This document shows, one piece after another, positions 1 through 9,052 of a stretch of 64,000 bases of DNA (the stretch's first letter is position 1; every line of letters starts with the position of its first letter). The translations under genes and the position numbers were made by a program. The notes below the pieces were generated by a model, which worked only from the letters and a program-made list of their open reading frames with translations, was not told the origin of the DNA and did not search any database. Origin of the DNA: Paenibacillus peoriae (lineage in GTDB: Bacteria; Bacillota; Bacilli; Paenibacillales; Paenibacillaceae); NCBI RefSeq assembly GCF_022531965.1, contig NZ_CP092831.1:2384001-2448000 (forward strand), in the 5' to 3' direction.

Positions 1-210
1 ACCCAGCATTTTGTTGAAACCTACATCGCGTTATCCCTTATTTATCTGGTCATCAGTCTGATTTTACAAAAATTGTTCAGGGTGCTGGAAAATACGCTTC
101 TCCGGCATGAGCATCGGGATGAAGTGCAGAAAGAACCCGAAAAACGAAAAAGTTTTGTGGTGCGCTACCTGAGAAGTCCTCGTCTGAGTAAAGGAGGTAA
201 AGGCATATGA
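1..210 (+). CDS. tcyL: Amino-acid (cystine-type) ABC transporter permease, C-terminal end
   Basis: Only the last 69 codons lie in the window; the gene runs off the left edge. The visible part holds one hydrophobic helix (about residues 6-24 of the fragment) followed by a charged cytoplasmic tail. It overlaps the next permease start by 3 bases (ATGA, 207-210), so the two are translationally coupled. In B. subtilis the tcyJKLMN order places TcyL directly before TcyM, and the downstream genes here follow that order. The permease role is inferred mostly from context because the diagnostic EAA loop is outside the window. Confidence 0.75.
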   Translation, partial: TQHFVETYIALSLIYLVISLILQKLFRVLENTLLRHEHRDEVQKEPEKRKSFVVRYLRSPRLSKGGKGI

Positions 211-917
211 GTCTGGATTTTGGATTTATATATACTGCCTTTTTAGGGTTGTTCTCCGCGTTGCCCAACACCTTAATGATTACGGTGGTTTCTGTACTGG
301 CAGGGTTGGTCATCGGTATGATAACGGCGCTGGCGCGAATCTATAAGGTTCCTGTGTTGTCCCAGGTTTCCCACGGTTACGTTACCTTTATCCGTGGCAC
401 ACCGATGCTGATGCATTTGCTGCTTATTTATTTCAGTTTGCCTTTGTTAATTGATGCGGGAGCGAAGCATTTCGGCTGGCCGCTGCAATCCAAAGATGTT
501 CCTTATATGGTATTTGCACTCATTTCGTTTTCCATTACCAGTGGCGCGTATATGTCTGAGGTCGTCCGTTCTGGAATTCAATCGGTCAACAAGGGGCAGA
601 TCGAGGCGGCTTATGCTGTCGGGATGACGACGTGGCAAGTGCTGAGACGGATTGTATTTCCGCAGGCATTCGTGGTGAGTTTGCCAAATCTGACGAATTC
701 CGTTATTGGGATGCTTCATGGCTCTACCTTGGCTTTCACGGTTTCTGTCACAGAAATCCAGGCACAGGCTGAAATTCTGGCATCTACCAACTGGAAATAT
801 TTGGAGGTATATATCGCAGCTGCACTGCTATTTTGGGGCTTGACGGTATTGATCGAGCGAATATCTGGGTTGGTGGAGAAAAAAATCAATGTGTTTAATG
901 GAGGTCGAGCATCATGA
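207..917 (+). CDS. tcyM: Amino-acid (cystine-type) ABC transporter permease
   Basis: A 236-residue polar amino-acid permease of the HisM/GlnP family that forms half of the membrane channel with the upstream permease. About five membrane spans are visible (near residues 10-35, 55-80, 95-115, 150-175 and 195-215). The EAA loop that docks on the ATPase is near residues 131-150 ([20 protein letters not shown]). The start ATG follows AAAGGAGGTAAAGGC. It overlaps the upstream stop by 3 bases and the downstream ATPase by 4. Position and size match TcyM of the B. subtilis cystine and S-alkylcysteine importer; substrate specificity is inferred from neighbours. Confidence 0.88.
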   Translation: MSLDFGFIYTAFLGLFSALPNTLMITVVSVLAGLVIGMITALARIYKVPVLSQVSHGYVTFIRGTPMLMHLLLIYFSLPLLIDAGAKHFGWPLQSKDVPYMVFALISFSITSGAYMSEVVRSGIQSVNKGQIEAAYAVGMTTWQVLRRIVFPQAFVVSLPNLTNSVIGMLHGSTLAFTVSVTEIQAQAEILASTNWKYLEVYIAAALLFWGLTVLIERISGLVEKKINVFNGGRAS

Positions 918-1666
918 TCCGTCTGCAAAATATTACGAAGTCGTTCGGCAAACATGAAGTGCTTAAAGGCATTGATTTGACCGTGAACAAAGGCGAGGTC
1001 GTCGTTATTTTAGGCCCGAGCGGTTCAGGAAAAACGACTCTGCTACGCTGCATTAATTATCTGGAAAAGCCGAATGATGGGGAAGTCAGCATTGGAGATT
1101 TTACAGTGAACTGCAAGCGACCTGCGAAGAAGGATGTTTTGGCTCTACGCCAAAAGACGGCTATGGTTTTCCAGCAATACAATTTGTTCAAGCATAAAAC
1201 AGCACTGGAAAATGTCATGGAAGGACTTGTCGTTGTCCGCAAGGTCAAGCAGGAGGAAGCGAAAAAAATTAGCATTGAAGTGCTGGAAAAGGTCGGTCTG
1301 GGTGAAAAGCTAAATCATTATCCAAGCCAGCTATCCGGCGGGCAGCAGCAGCGTGTCGGCATAGCGCGTGCTTTGGCGCTGAACCCGGAAGTGATTTTGT
1401 TCGATGAGCCGACTTCGGCGCTGGACCCTGAACTGGTGGGTGAGGTGTTGTCGGTGATCCGCAAGATTGCGAAGGAAGGCATTACGATGATTGTCGTTAC
1501 ACATGAAATGGGCTTTGCGCGCGATGTTTCAAATCATGTGGTATTTATGGATGGCGGTCATATTATCGAGGAAGGCACACCGGACGACATTTTTAACCAC
1601 CCCAAAGAGGAACGTACCCAACAATTCCTGAAACGGATTACACCGGAATATAACTATTCAATTTAG
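914..1666 (+). CDS. tcyN: Amino-acid ABC transporter ATP-binding protein
   Basis: A 250-residue polar amino-acid ATPase (GlnQ/HisP family) that powers the importer formed by the two preceding permeases. Walker A is GPSGSGKTT at residues 34-42, the signature is LSGGQQQR, Walker B is [11 protein letters not shown], and the H-loop histidine is in VVTHEMGF. The length is complete for the family. The start ATG overlaps the permease stop by 4 bases and follows GGAGGTCGAGC. The gene is followed after 15 bases by a flavin monooxygenase, as tcyN is followed by ytmO in B. subtilis. Confidence 0.92.
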   Translation: MIRLQNITKSFGKHEVLKGIDLTVNKGEVVVILGPSGSGKTTLLRCINYLEKPNDGEVSIGDFTVNCKRPAKKDVLALRQKTAMVFQQYNLFKHKTALENVMEGLVVVRKVKQEEAKKISIEVLEKVGLGEKLNHYPSQLSGGQQQRVGIARALALNPEVILFDEPTSALDPELVGEVLSVIRKIAKEGITMIVVTHEMGFARDVSNHVVFMDGGHIIEEGTPDDIFNHPKEERTQQFLKRITPEYNYSI

Positions 1667-1681
1667 ACGGGAGAGGGAGAC

Positions 1682-2698
1682 ATGAGTATTAAAATCGGAG
1701 TATTGGATCAAAGCCCTATACACGAGGGGGAAACGGCAGCGCAGGCCCTTCGTAATACGATTAAGCTAGCACAGCGTGTAGAGGAATTGGGTTTTACGCG
1801 CTTCTGGGTATCAGAGCATCACGATTCCGAGCAGGTTGCGGGCTCTTCGCCAGAGGTACTCATTTCCCACTTGCTGGCACGCACTGAGCGTATTAAAGTC
1901 GGTTCTGGTGGAGTGATGCTTCAGCATTACAGCCCTTATAAAGTAGCCGAAAACTTTAATGTGCTGTCCTCTCTTGCACCGGGTCGCGTAGATTTGGGAA
2001 TCGGACGCGCACCGGGCGGGTTGCCGAAATCCACACAGGCGTTACAACGAAACGTTCATGATGCGCCTTCTCTCGAAGAAAAAATTGATGAAGTAAGTCG
2101 CTATATTCATAATATTCCGTCTGAAGAAGGACCGTTAGTCGGGTTACAGGCGAATCCGATTCCAGAAACACCGGCAGATATTTACGTTTTGGGTACAAGT
2201 ACAGACAGTGCTGGAATTGCTGCGCGTTTGGGGTTGCCCTACGTTTTCTCGCAATTTATCAATAGTAATGAGCAGGTTGCATTGGACTCATTCCGTACGT
2301 ATCGGGCGTCTTTCGATTATAGTTATGGACGTGAGCCGAAAGCTCTTTTTGCGCTTTCAGTCATCGTAGCGGACACTTCCGAGGAAGCTGCAGAGTTAGC
2401 AGGGGAGCACAAGCTGTACAAAATTCATCTGGCCAGTGGCAAGACGGCTACGGTGGGCACGTTGGAAAGTGCAGAAAAGTTTGGCAAGCAATCGGGTGAA
2501 GAATATACAATTGAAGCTACACAAGCGCAAATTAACAAAGGGAATAAAGACGAAATTTATGCTGTCCTGACGGAAATTCAAGCGAAGTATCAGGTCGATG
2601 AGCTGATCGTTACGACAGGAATAAGAGATATACACAAGCGCGTGCGCTCGTTCGAGTTGTTGCATGAAGCTTTTGCCGGATTGCCTGTGCAGTCCTAG
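1682..2698 (+). CDS. LLM-class flavin-dependent oxidoreductase (YtmO-like)
   Basis: A 338-residue bacterial-luciferase-like monooxygenase that should use reduced FMN and oxygen. The family fold is shown by the N-terminal LDQSPIHEG, the FWVSEHHDSE segment near residues 41-50 and the DLGIGRAPGG segment near 103-112, typical of the MsnO8 subgroup. The start ATG follows GGGAGAGGGAGAC. In B. subtilis the corresponding ytmO lies in the ytmI operon for salvage of S-alkylated or N-acetylated cysteines. The same role here is inferred from the flanking transporter and deacylase. The operon seems shorter than in B. subtilis because ytnI, ytnJ and ribR counterparts are absent. Confidence 0.85.
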   Translation: MSIKIGVLDQSPIHEGETAAQALRNTIKLAQRVEELGFTRFWVSEHHDSEQVAGSSPEVLISHLLARTERIKVGSGGVMLQHYSPYKVAENFNVLSSLAPGRVDLGIGRAPGGLPKSTQALQRNVHDAPSLEEKIDEVSRYIHNIPSEEGPLVGLQANPIPETPADIYVLGTSTDSAGIAARLGLPYVFSQFINSNEQVALDSFRTYRASFDYSYGREPKALFALSVIVADTSEEAAELAGEHKLYKIHLASGKTATVGTLESAEKFGKQSGEEYTIEATQAQINKGNKDEIYAVLTEIQAKYQVDELIVTTGIRDIHKRVRSFELLHEAFAGLPVQS

Positions 2699-2754
2699 AA
2701 ATTGTTGGTCTGAGAGAATTGTAACTATTTTGGGTTCACGAAGGAGGAATAGGG

Positions 2755-3912
2755 ATGAGTGGATCAACCGGAACGAAGGAGCAGGTTTTGGAGCAGCAAC
2801 TGGTGGATATTCGCCGCCATCTGCATCGAAATCCCGAGCTATCTAACGAGGAGTTTGAAACTACCGCCTTTATCCGACGTCTGTTGGAAGAACAGAACAT
2901 AACGATTCTGGATGTGCCGCTGCGTACCGGATTAGTAGCGGAAATTGGCGGACGGCAGGAGGGACCAACTGTCGCGCTTCGTGCAGACATTGATGCGTTG
3001 CCTATTCAGGAGGAGACGGGATTGCCTTATGCTTCGGTGCATCCGGGCAAGATGCATGCTTGTGGGCATGATTTTCATACCGCGTCCTTGTTAGGAGCAG
3101 CCATACTCCTGAAGCAGCGGGAGCAGGAGCTGAAAGGCACGGTTCGGCTGGTGTTCCAGCCAGCTGAGGAAAAGGCCAAAGGCGCTGCCCAAGTGCTGGA
3201 CAGCGGTGCGTTGGCAGGGGTGCAGGCCATATTTGGCCTGCATAACAAGCCAGACCTGCCCGTAGGCACGGTCGGCATCAAAGAAGGTCCTCTAATGGCA
3301 GCGGCGGATGGTTTTTACATCAAGGTGGAGGGTCTGAGCACACATGCGGCAGTGCCGCATGCAGGGATTGACCCCATCGTGGTATCGTCACATATCATTA
3401 CGGCGCTGCAATCCATTGTGAGTCGGAGCGTTAATCCGCTGGATAGCGCGGTCATTAGCGTCACGAAGCTGCACAGTGGCAACGCCTGGAACATCATTCC
3501 TGACCGCGCCCATTTGGACGGAACAATCCGCACATTTGACGAGAATGTTCGCGCTCAGGTGACTGAACGCTTCGAGCAGGTCGTAAAAGGTGTTGCCGAT
3601 GCTTTCAGCACGAAAGCAACCATCCGCTGGATCGAGGGTCCGCCACCTGTTCTGAATGACGGTAAGTTGACCGCTATCGCGGAAGAGGTGGCCGAAGCGG
3701 TCGGTCTGGAAGTCGTTCGCCCCGTACCGTCCTCGGCGAGCGAGGATTTTGGGTTTTATCAGAAGAACATCCCAGGTGTATTTGTCTTTGTCGGCACTGC
3801 GGGAAGCCAGGAATGGCATCATCCTGCCTTTGATCTGGACGAACGTGCGTTGCCCGGAACAGCGAAGCTACTGGCTTCACTGGCCGAGTCGGCATTGATA
3901 TCCATAGACTAG
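2755..3912 (+). CDS. M20-family amidohydrolase/deacylase (YtnL-like)
   Basis: A 385-residue M20D metallohydrolase (hippurate or N-acyl amino-acid hydrolase family). Metal ligands are visible in HACGHDFH (C103, H105), in PAEEK (E138, E139) and in the C-terminal WHHPAFD segment. The dimerisation lid lies near residues 185-300. In the B. subtilis ytm operon this enzyme removes the acetyl group from N-acetylcysteine-type intermediates; the same job is inferred here. The start ATG follows GAAGGAGGAATAGGG. Its stop codon abuts, in the same frame, a relic of a different gene (3913-4056), so the operon's 3' end may have been rebuilt by a deletion. Confidence 0.88.
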   Translation: MSGSTGTKEQVLEQQLVDIRRHLHRNPELSNEEFETTAFIRRLLEEQNITILDVPLRTGLVAEIGGRQEGPTVALRADIDALPIQEETGLPYASVHPGKMHACGHDFHTASLLGAAILLKQREQELKGTVRLVFQPAEEKAKGAAQVLDSGALAGVQAIFGLHNKPDLPVGTVGIKEGPLMAAADGFYIKVEGLSTHAAVPHAGIDPIVVSSHIITALQSIVSRSVNPLDSAVISVTKLHSGNAWNIIPDRAHLDGTIRTFDENVRAQVTERFEQVVKGVADAFSTKATIRWIEGPPPVLNDGKLTAIAEEVAEAVGLEVVRPVPSSASEDFGFYQKNIPGVFVFVGTAGSQEWHHPAFDLDERALPGTAKLLASLAESALISID

Positions 3913-4056
3913 GAGCGTGAGCCTAGCGGTGGTTTTCCTGTGCCAACTATTATGTGGGCCGGCAATTCTCCCAAAATAACAGAGTGGGATACCTGGATGT
4001 TGCGGTATACCTGGAGCCAAGTCAAGAAGGATACTACTCGTTTTCCTACCCGCTAA
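3913..4056 (+). pseudogene. Remnant of a zinc metallopeptidase gene
   Basis: Read in frame from 3913 to the TAA at 4054-4056, these 47 codons encode a segment very close to residues 267-306 of the intact metallopeptidase at 4427. Over the 40 residues from GGFP to RFP I count 32 identities, including TIMWAGNS, WMLRYTWSQ and KKDT. The zinc motif that should precede it is missing, there is no start codon, and the copy stops right after the catalytic domain, without the C-terminal discoidin-like domain. It begins directly after, and in frame with, the deacylase stop codon. I read it as the tail of a once tandem paralogue lost by deletion. Confidence 0.85.
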
Positions 4057-4094
4057 AAAATGCTAGAGTAGTGTGAAAAAGCTTATAAATAGAG

Positions 4095-4154
4095 CCGTTT
4101 ATTCCAAAATCAAATTCTGCGATGGAATTGATTCAGTGAATAAACGGTTTTTTC
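4095..4154 (+). terminator. Rho-independent terminator
   Basis: Arms CCGTTTATTC (4095-4104) and GAATAAACGG (4138-4147) are perfect complements with a 33-base loop, followed by a run of T. It ends the sulfur-salvage operon and the attached relic. Confidence 0.75.
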
Positions 4155-4246
4155 ATTTTATAAAATACCAGTTTTGTGCATGCAAAGAGTAAGTATATGT
4201 CCCAAAATACGATTAAAAATCCTAATTTAAATCATTAAGGAAAATA

Positions 4247-4275
4247 TTGACGATGTAATAATCCAGTGATAATAT
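4247..4275 (+). promoter_or_regulatory. Sigma-A promoter for the metallopeptidase
   Basis: TTGACG (4247-4252), a 17-base spacer, then TAATAT (4270-4275). It lies 151 bases upstream of the metallopeptidase start, leaving a long untranslated leader. Confidence 0.7.
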
Positions 4276-4426
4276 GATTTGTGATTATTTACAAAAAACG
4301 ACAAGGAGGATTGATAGTGTACTCTTGATCTCCTAGATTAGTTCGCAAACACGAAAAGAGAGCTGATAGAGATCATCGTTTCAGGAAAACTACTGCAATA
4401 ATACAAATGGATATGGAGGTACATAC

Positions 4427-5836
4427 ATGTTGAACAGAAAAGGAATGATGATGGCTTCTTTTTCAGTAGTCATTGCTAGTTCATTACTGATGGGAAATGC
4501 TAGTTTTATATCAGCGGATTCTCATCTAAACCGGAATTCTGTGGTTGCAGCAACGAGTGATTCGACATTGGCTGATATGCCACCTTATCTCAAATCATCG
4601 GTGGAATGGGTTTGGAAGAATAGAATGTTGACCGAAGGCTCAACGGCTCGTAAAAATACGATTTTTGATCAAATTTTTGCGGGTAAAGGGACTCTTAATT
4701 ATGTTATACGCTGGCAATCCTCTAAGCCTGTTACACTGAAGCAACGCCAGGATATTGCTAAAATGATAGATCGGCAGATGAACCATTGGACAGATCATCT
4801 TCAAGGATATGACGGCTGGCCCTATAAGAATATTAAAGTAAAAGTGGTAGGCTGGGCTGTTGCCGATCCTTCACTGCTCCTAGACAAGCAGCCTGACGAG
4901 GTCATTTATACGGATACCATTCTAGATACACTAGCTTCTGAAAAACCGGAAATTCCTGCTGCACTTCCAGTTGCGCCTAATGAAATATCCCGATTTGAGC
5001 ATTTTTCGGACCCGAACTATTCATATCCGGGTGGATTGGATAAACGCTTTGATATGTATCTCTGGGCCACAGAAAATTTTGGCGGGGGAGCCGGCGGCGA
5101 CTGGGGACAACGCATGAATGATGAATACGTTCTGAGTACGGTGAATTCTGATGAGATTGAGATTACTGAACATGAAATTGGGCATGGATTTGGATTAAAC
5201 GATTTTTATGAAGAACATGAGCGTCCACCAGGTGGATTTCCAACGAACACGATTATGTGGGCTGGCAACTCCGATCATATCACCGACTGGGATGTTTGGA
5301 TGCTGCGGTATACCTGGAGTCAAATCAAAAAGGATACGGCTCGTTTCCCAATCACGACTAAAGACGACGATGGCCCAATTGAAATAGATCCTGATAAAAG
5401 CGTAAACATTGCGCCTGCGGCAACGGCTAGCAGTTCCTATACTTCAACTTGGGAAAATGTAAGCGCGCTAAACGATGGATTTGAACCTGCTAATTCTAAT
5501 GATCGAAGTCATGCCGTGTACGGCAATTGGCCTGAGACAGGTACACAATGGGTCCAATATGATTTTGATCAAGAATATACGGTATCCCAAACGGATGTCT
5601 ATTGGTTTAAAGATGGCGGTGGCATTGATGTTCCTAAGTCTTACAAGATTAAGTATTGGAATGGTCGCAGCTGGTCCAATGTCAAGCAGGCTAATGGATT
5701 GGGTGCTTCGGCAGACCAGTATAATACAACTACTTTTACGCCTGTAAAAACAACGAAATTAAGAATTGAAATGGTATCCAAAGGTTCAGCATCCACAGGA
5801 ATTTTAGAGTGGAAAGTAGCAGCTAACAAACTTTAA
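4427..5836 (+). CDS. Secreted zinc metallopeptidase with discoidin-like domain
   Basis: A 469-residue exported protein. Residues 1-30 form a signal peptide. The catalytic domain (about 50-310) carries HEIGHGFGLND at 249-259, an HExxHxxGxxD metzincin-type zinc site with H249, H253 and D259 as ligands and E250 as catalyst. Residues about 325-469 form an F5/8 type C (discoidin-like) beta domain, probably for binding carbohydrate or surface. The start ATG follows ATGGAGGTACATAC. It has its own promoter and a downstream terminator, so it is monocistronic. A truncated relative precedes it (3913-4056). The substrate is unknown; extracellular protein or glycoprotein turnover is the reasonable guess. 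Confidence 0.85.
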   Translation: MLNRKGMMMASFSVVIASSLLMGNASFISADSHLNRNSVVAATSDSTLADMPPYLKSSVEWVWKNRMLTEGSTARKNTIFDQIFAGKGTLNYVIRWQSSKPVTLKQRQDIAKMIDRQMNHWTDHLQGYDGWPYKNIKVKVVGWAVADPSLLLDKQPDEVIYTDTILDTLASEKPEIPAALPVAPNEISRFEHFSDPNYSYPGGLDKRFDMYLWATENFGGGAGGDWGQRMNDEYVLSTVNSDEIEITEHEIGHGFGLNDFYEEHERPPGGFPTNTIMWAGNSDHITDWDVWMLRYTWSQIKKDTARFPITTKDDDGPIEIDPDKSVNIAPAATASSSYTSTWENVSALNDGFEPANSNDRSHAVYGNWPETGTQWVQYDFDQEYTVSQTDVYWFKDGGGIDVPKSYKIKYWNGRSWSNVKQANGLGASADQYNTTTFTPVKTTKLRIEMVSKGSASTGILEWKVAANKL

Positions 5837-5855
5837 ACATTATACTATTTGACCC

Positions 5856-5896
5856 AAGGTTGTCTCCTGCGATATTTGTGGGAGATAACCTTTTTG
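5856..5896 (+). terminator. Rho-independent terminator
   Basis: AAGGTTGTCTCC (5856-5867) pairs with GGAGATAACCTT (5881-5892) with one mismatch, followed by TTTTT. It lies 20 bases after the metallopeptidase stop. Confidence 0.75.
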
Positions 5897-6086
5897 AATT
5901 CATAGCTGAACAGTTAAAGTCTGGTGAGATCAGGCTTTTTTTGCGCTTTGATTATAGCGCTTGTTTCCTTCATATTTGTGTCTGTGTTTTGCTAAATTCT
6001 CGTACGAATGGCTCACTAAGAATGAATGGGTGTACGATAGTATGTATAATGGACATCAGATATGATAGAAAAGAGGACAGAAAGCG

Positions 6087-7022
6087 ATGAGTCACGACGT
6101 GAATGCTCCTTACGATGTACATGTAGCATATGGACCGGTGTTTGAGCTGCTCAGCAGCTTACACACCTTTATTTGCCGCAAGGCTTACAAGAAGACCGAC
6201 TTATCAGCCGGATGGGCGGAGCAAGTGAGTGGAACGCTGTCTCCAGGTTTGTCCGAATTGCTGGAGTCCATGGAAATCAATGCAGATTGGAAGGTTATTT
6301 ATGGACTTGTCTATATGCTTTCTGATCAGGGGGGCGTTGAAGAGGTCGTAGACCGTTTGGAAAGCCAGACTTTACAGGAATTAAAACAACAGGCATCAGC
6401 CTATGGGATTCCGCTGCCTGACGACATGGAGAAGCTTCGCAAACTTGCTTTGCAACTGCTATCTGGCTGGGACGAAGAGTATTTTCGCCATGTGGATATA
6501 AGTATTCTAAGCGGTCTGGAACAGGAAGCTGAACGAAGAAATAAGGAGAAGGGCGTTTATAGCTCTATGGAGTGGGTGGATCGTACCACTAATGGCTTCC
6601 GGTTCGAGCCTTCCGAGGGACTGACGCGCGTGTTGCTGGTGCCTCAATACCATTTTCAGCCGATAAATATTATTTATCGATTTGGGTCGCTCCTGTTATG
6701 CCATTACTCGGCAGGAATTTATGTTCAGGAGGAAGATTTTTTATCCCCACAGGAATATCGAATGATCCGAAGCTTGGGGGAGAAGAGCAGGCTTAGGATT
6801 TTAAAATATTTGTATCAAAGCCAGTCTCCACGAACCTTTATTGAGATTGTCCGTCATCTCAAGCTGTCCAAGGGAATCACGCACGACCATATTTTTAAGC
6901 TCCGGGCCTCCGGCTTCATTCATGCACATTTTGATGGAGAAACATTACTCGGATATAGCGCACGGCTTTCGGCTGTGGATGAAATGCATCGGAGCATTTT
7001 TGGCTATATGGAGCGAAATTAG
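6087..7022 (+). CDS. ArsR-like winged-helix transcriptional regulator
   Basis: A 311-residue soluble protein. The C-terminal part (about residues 225-300) reads as an ArsR-type winged helix: a leading SLGEKSRLRILKYLY helix, a recognition region around LKLSKGITHDHIFKLRASG, and a beta wing. The first 220 residues are an alpha-helical sensor-like region with no motif I recognise. The start ATG follows AGAGGACAGAAAGCG. It is a single gene with a terminator downstream and precedes a peptide ABC operon that has its own promoter. Control of that operon is possible but unsupported. Confidence 0.7.
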   Translation: MSHDVNAPYDVHVAYGPVFELLSSLHTFICRKAYKKTDLSAGWAEQVSGTLSPGLSELLESMEINADWKVIYGLVYMLSDQGGVEEVVDRLESQTLQELKQQASAYGIPLPDDMEKLRKLALQLLSGWDEEYFRHVDISILSGLEQEAERRNKEKGVYSSMEWVDRTTNGFRFEPSEGLTRVLLVPQYHFQPINIIYRFGSLLLCHYSAGIYVQEEDFLSPQEYRMIRSLGEKSRLRILKYLYQSQSPRTFIEIVRHLKLSKGITHDHIFKLRASGFIHAHFDGETLLGYSARLSAVDEMHRSIFGYMERN

Positions 7023-7061
7023 GCTGCACGCACCCGTCAGACTTTAACACTTTAAACAAAT

Positions 7062-7107
7062 AGACGTCGATCATTTGGAATCCAGATGAGTTGACGTCTT
7101 TTTTTTA
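7062..7107 (+). terminator. Rho-independent terminator
   Basis: AGACGTC (7062-7068) pairs with GACGTCT (7093-7099), with inner pairing around CATTTGG/CCAGATG and a run of eight or more T. Confidence 0.8.
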
Positions 7108-7128
7108 CATAAAAAATGTAGTTCTCCC

Positions 7129-7157
7129 TTTACAGAACCCCAATAAATTCCTATAAT
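7129..7157 (+). promoter_or_regulatory. Sigma-A promoter for the peptide ABC operon
   Basis: TTTACA (7129-7134), a 17-base spacer, then TATAAT (7152-7157), 63 bases upstream of the binding-protein start. Confidence 0.8.
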
Positions 7158-7220
7158 GAGGTTTATCTTCTTAATCACAACTTGTTCTATCGGAATTTAA
7201 TAATTTAACTCGGGGGGATT

Positions 7221-8945
7221 ATGTTGAAAAAGAGTATTATTTTACTTAGCAGTCTACTTCTGGCGAGCTCTATTTTGCTGGCGGCTTGCTCTAACGGTGG
7301 ACCGGACAGCTCCAACAATGCTACTGCCCAAAATAATGGGGACACACAGACAGCTACTACAACGCAGCCATTAACAAGTTTGGTAAAGGCTTCTGATATG
7401 TCCAAATTGCCGGAAGTGTCCAAAAAGAGAAGCGACACGATTATTGTGGGTCTGACTGACCCAGCCGGGGTGTTTACTCCGTATTTTAACCAAAGCGGCT
7501 ATGACGGCAACGTGATTTCGCAATTGTGGACTCCGCTGGTCACAGTAGACGAGAAGGGGCTTCCGCTGCCCAATCTGGCTAAGAGCTGGGATATTTCTAA
7601 AGATAATCTAACGTATACATTTCATCTGGTTCCCGGTACTAAATTCAGTGATGGCTCCCCTTTGACAGCAGAAGATGTCGCTTTTACTTGGACGTTGATC
7701 TATGACAAAGCCTATCCTGGCGACAGTCAAATCCGAAAGCTGAACATTAAAGGCGGCAACGCCTATACGGAAGGCAAGGCAAAACAAATTGCAGGAATCA
7801 AGGTAATTGATGCGCAGACCATTTCTGCGACGTTGGAAAAACCTAACGCGTTGGCTCTGCCGATTCTGGGTGAATATGTACTGTCCAAAGCCTACTACGG
7901 CAAGGATTATAAGTTTGGACAGCTGGATTATTTTAAGAATCTACATAGTAGTCCTCTGGGGAATGGGGCTTATAAGCTGGAAAAATTTATTCCGGGGCAA
8001 GAAGTTCGTCTGGAGGCGAATGATCACTTTTTCAAAGGCAAGCCGAAAACACAGCATTTCATTTACAAAACAGCAGAAGGCGATGCTTGGCAGTTTATTG
8101 AAACGGGCGATACCGACTTTGCATCCTTCACCGCAACTCAGGAAAATATTGACAAACTGAAAGGGCTTGGCTTTTTAAACATTTTGCCGTATACCCCTAG
8201 CACTTACGGATATTTGCAAGTAAATCTAGAAAATGAAAAGCTTAAGGATAAAAAGGTTCGTCAAGCATTGACCTATGGACTAGATCGGAAAAGTATTTAT
8301 GTCGACGCAGCTCAGGGAGCAGGGGCAGTCGCAAACATTCCAGCTTCCCCAATATTCTGGTCTTACACGACCGAAGGAATCAATCCATACAACTACGACC
8401 CGGAGCAAGCGAAAAAGTTGCTGGATGAAGCGGGTTGGGTGGAAGGTAGTGACGGTATCCGTGAGAAAAACGGACAGAAGCTGACCATTCACCTGCTGAC
8501 CTCTAAACGTCCAGAAACAGACACCTTTATTGCGCTTGCGGCTGAAAATTACAAAGCGATTGGTGTTGACCTTCAGCCGGAAATCTTTGCAGACTTTAAT
8601 GCAATGGTAGCCAAAGTAGAAGGTAAAGATTATGATCTCGCCGCCTTCTCGACAGGCATGCTGACAGATCCATCGGATGGAATCGAGCAATTCGTTAATG
8701 GAGAAGTCAAGGGATATAACAATCCAAAGGTAAAAGAGCTATATGAAAAAGGCTTGTCTACGACGAATATGGAAGAACGCAAGAAAATATATAAAGAATT
8801 ATATGTGCTGCTAAACGATGAACTGCCCGTTATTTTTACCAACTATAAGAAGACGGTGTATGCCTACAATGGTCGGATGGAACATGTAAAGGTCAGTCCG
8901 TTCATTGGCTTGTCTGGTAATCTGTTCGAATGGTCCCTTAAATAA
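7221..8945 (+). CDS. Oligopeptide/nickel-type ABC transporter substrate-binding lipoprotein
   Basis: A 574-residue family-5 solute-binding lipoprotein anchored outside the membrane. The signal peptide ends in the lipobox LLAAC with lipidated C23, followed by an Asn/Thr/Gln-rich tether to about residue 55. Family features include the LAKSWDISKDNLTYTFHL segment, DGSPLTAEDVAFTW and KVRQALTYGLDR. The start ATG follows CGGGGGGATT. It heads a five-gene operon with two permeases and two ATPases, the complete layout of Opp/Dpp/App systems. The ligand (oligopeptide, dipeptide or a metal chelate) cannot be told from the sequence. Confidence 0.9.
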   Translation: MLKKSIILLSSLLLASSILLAACSNGGPDSSNNATAQNNGDTQTATTTQPLTSLVKASDMSKLPEVSKKRSDTIIVGLTDPAGVFTPYFNQSGYDGNVISQLWTPLVTVDEKGLPLPNLAKSWDISKDNLTYTFHLVPGTKFSDGSPLTAEDVAFTWTLIYDKAYPGDSQIRKLNIKGGNAYTEGKAKQIAGIKVIDAQTISATLEKPNALALPILGEYVLSKAYYGKDYKFGQLDYFKNLHSSPLGNGAYKLEKFIPGQEVRLEANDHFFKGKPKTQHFIYKTAEGDAWQFIETGDTDFASFTATQENIDKLKGLGFLNILPYTPSTYGYLQVNLENEKLKDKKVRQALTYGLDRKSIYVDAAQGAGAVANIPASPIFWSYTTEGINPYNYDPEQAKKLLDEAGWVEGSDGIREKNGQKLTIHLLTSKRPETDTFIALAAENYKAIGVDLQPEIFADFNAMVAKVEGKDYDLAAFSTGMLTDPSDGIEQFVNGEVKGYNNPKVKELYEKGLSTTNMEERKKIYKELYVLLNDELPVIFTNYKKTVYAYNGRMEHVKVSPFIGLSGNLFEWSLK

Positions 8946-8957
8946 GCCACATTTGCG

Positions 8958-8996
8958 GGCCCCTTGTGAAGAACATCAGGTTCGGATCAAGGGGCC
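8958..8996 (+). promoter_or_regulatory. Intercistronic stem-loop after the binding-protein gene
   Basis: GGCCCCTTG (8958-8966) and CAAGGGGCC (8988-8996) form a perfect GC-rich stem with a 21-base loop and no T tract. Such a hairpin between a binding protein and its permeases usually protects the 5' message or causes partial termination, giving excess binding protein. That function is inferred. Confidence 0.65.
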
Positions 8997-9052
8997 TCCC
9001 AAATGGGGGAAACGTAATGAGTAGCCTGACCTTGAATTGAAAGGAGTCTGTC

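Larger units (their letters stand above)
4057..4426. other. Intergenic region before the metallopeptidase gene
   Basis: This 370-base gap holds a terminator (4095-4154), a strong sigma-A promoter (4247-4275) and a leader of about 145 bases. An AAGGAGG sequence near 4303 is followed only by a three-codon reading frame starting at a GTG, so no peptide is proposed. No other gene was seen. Confidence 0.6.

Noticed and set aside
3913..4426. Insertion sequence as the cause of the peptidase relic
   Set aside because: No transposase remnant, terminal inverted repeats or target duplication was seen; simple deletion or recombination explains it.
5860..6090. Open frame of 76 codons after the metallopeptidase
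   Set aside because: It starts inside a terminator hairpin, has no ribosome site, and looks like random AT-rich translation.
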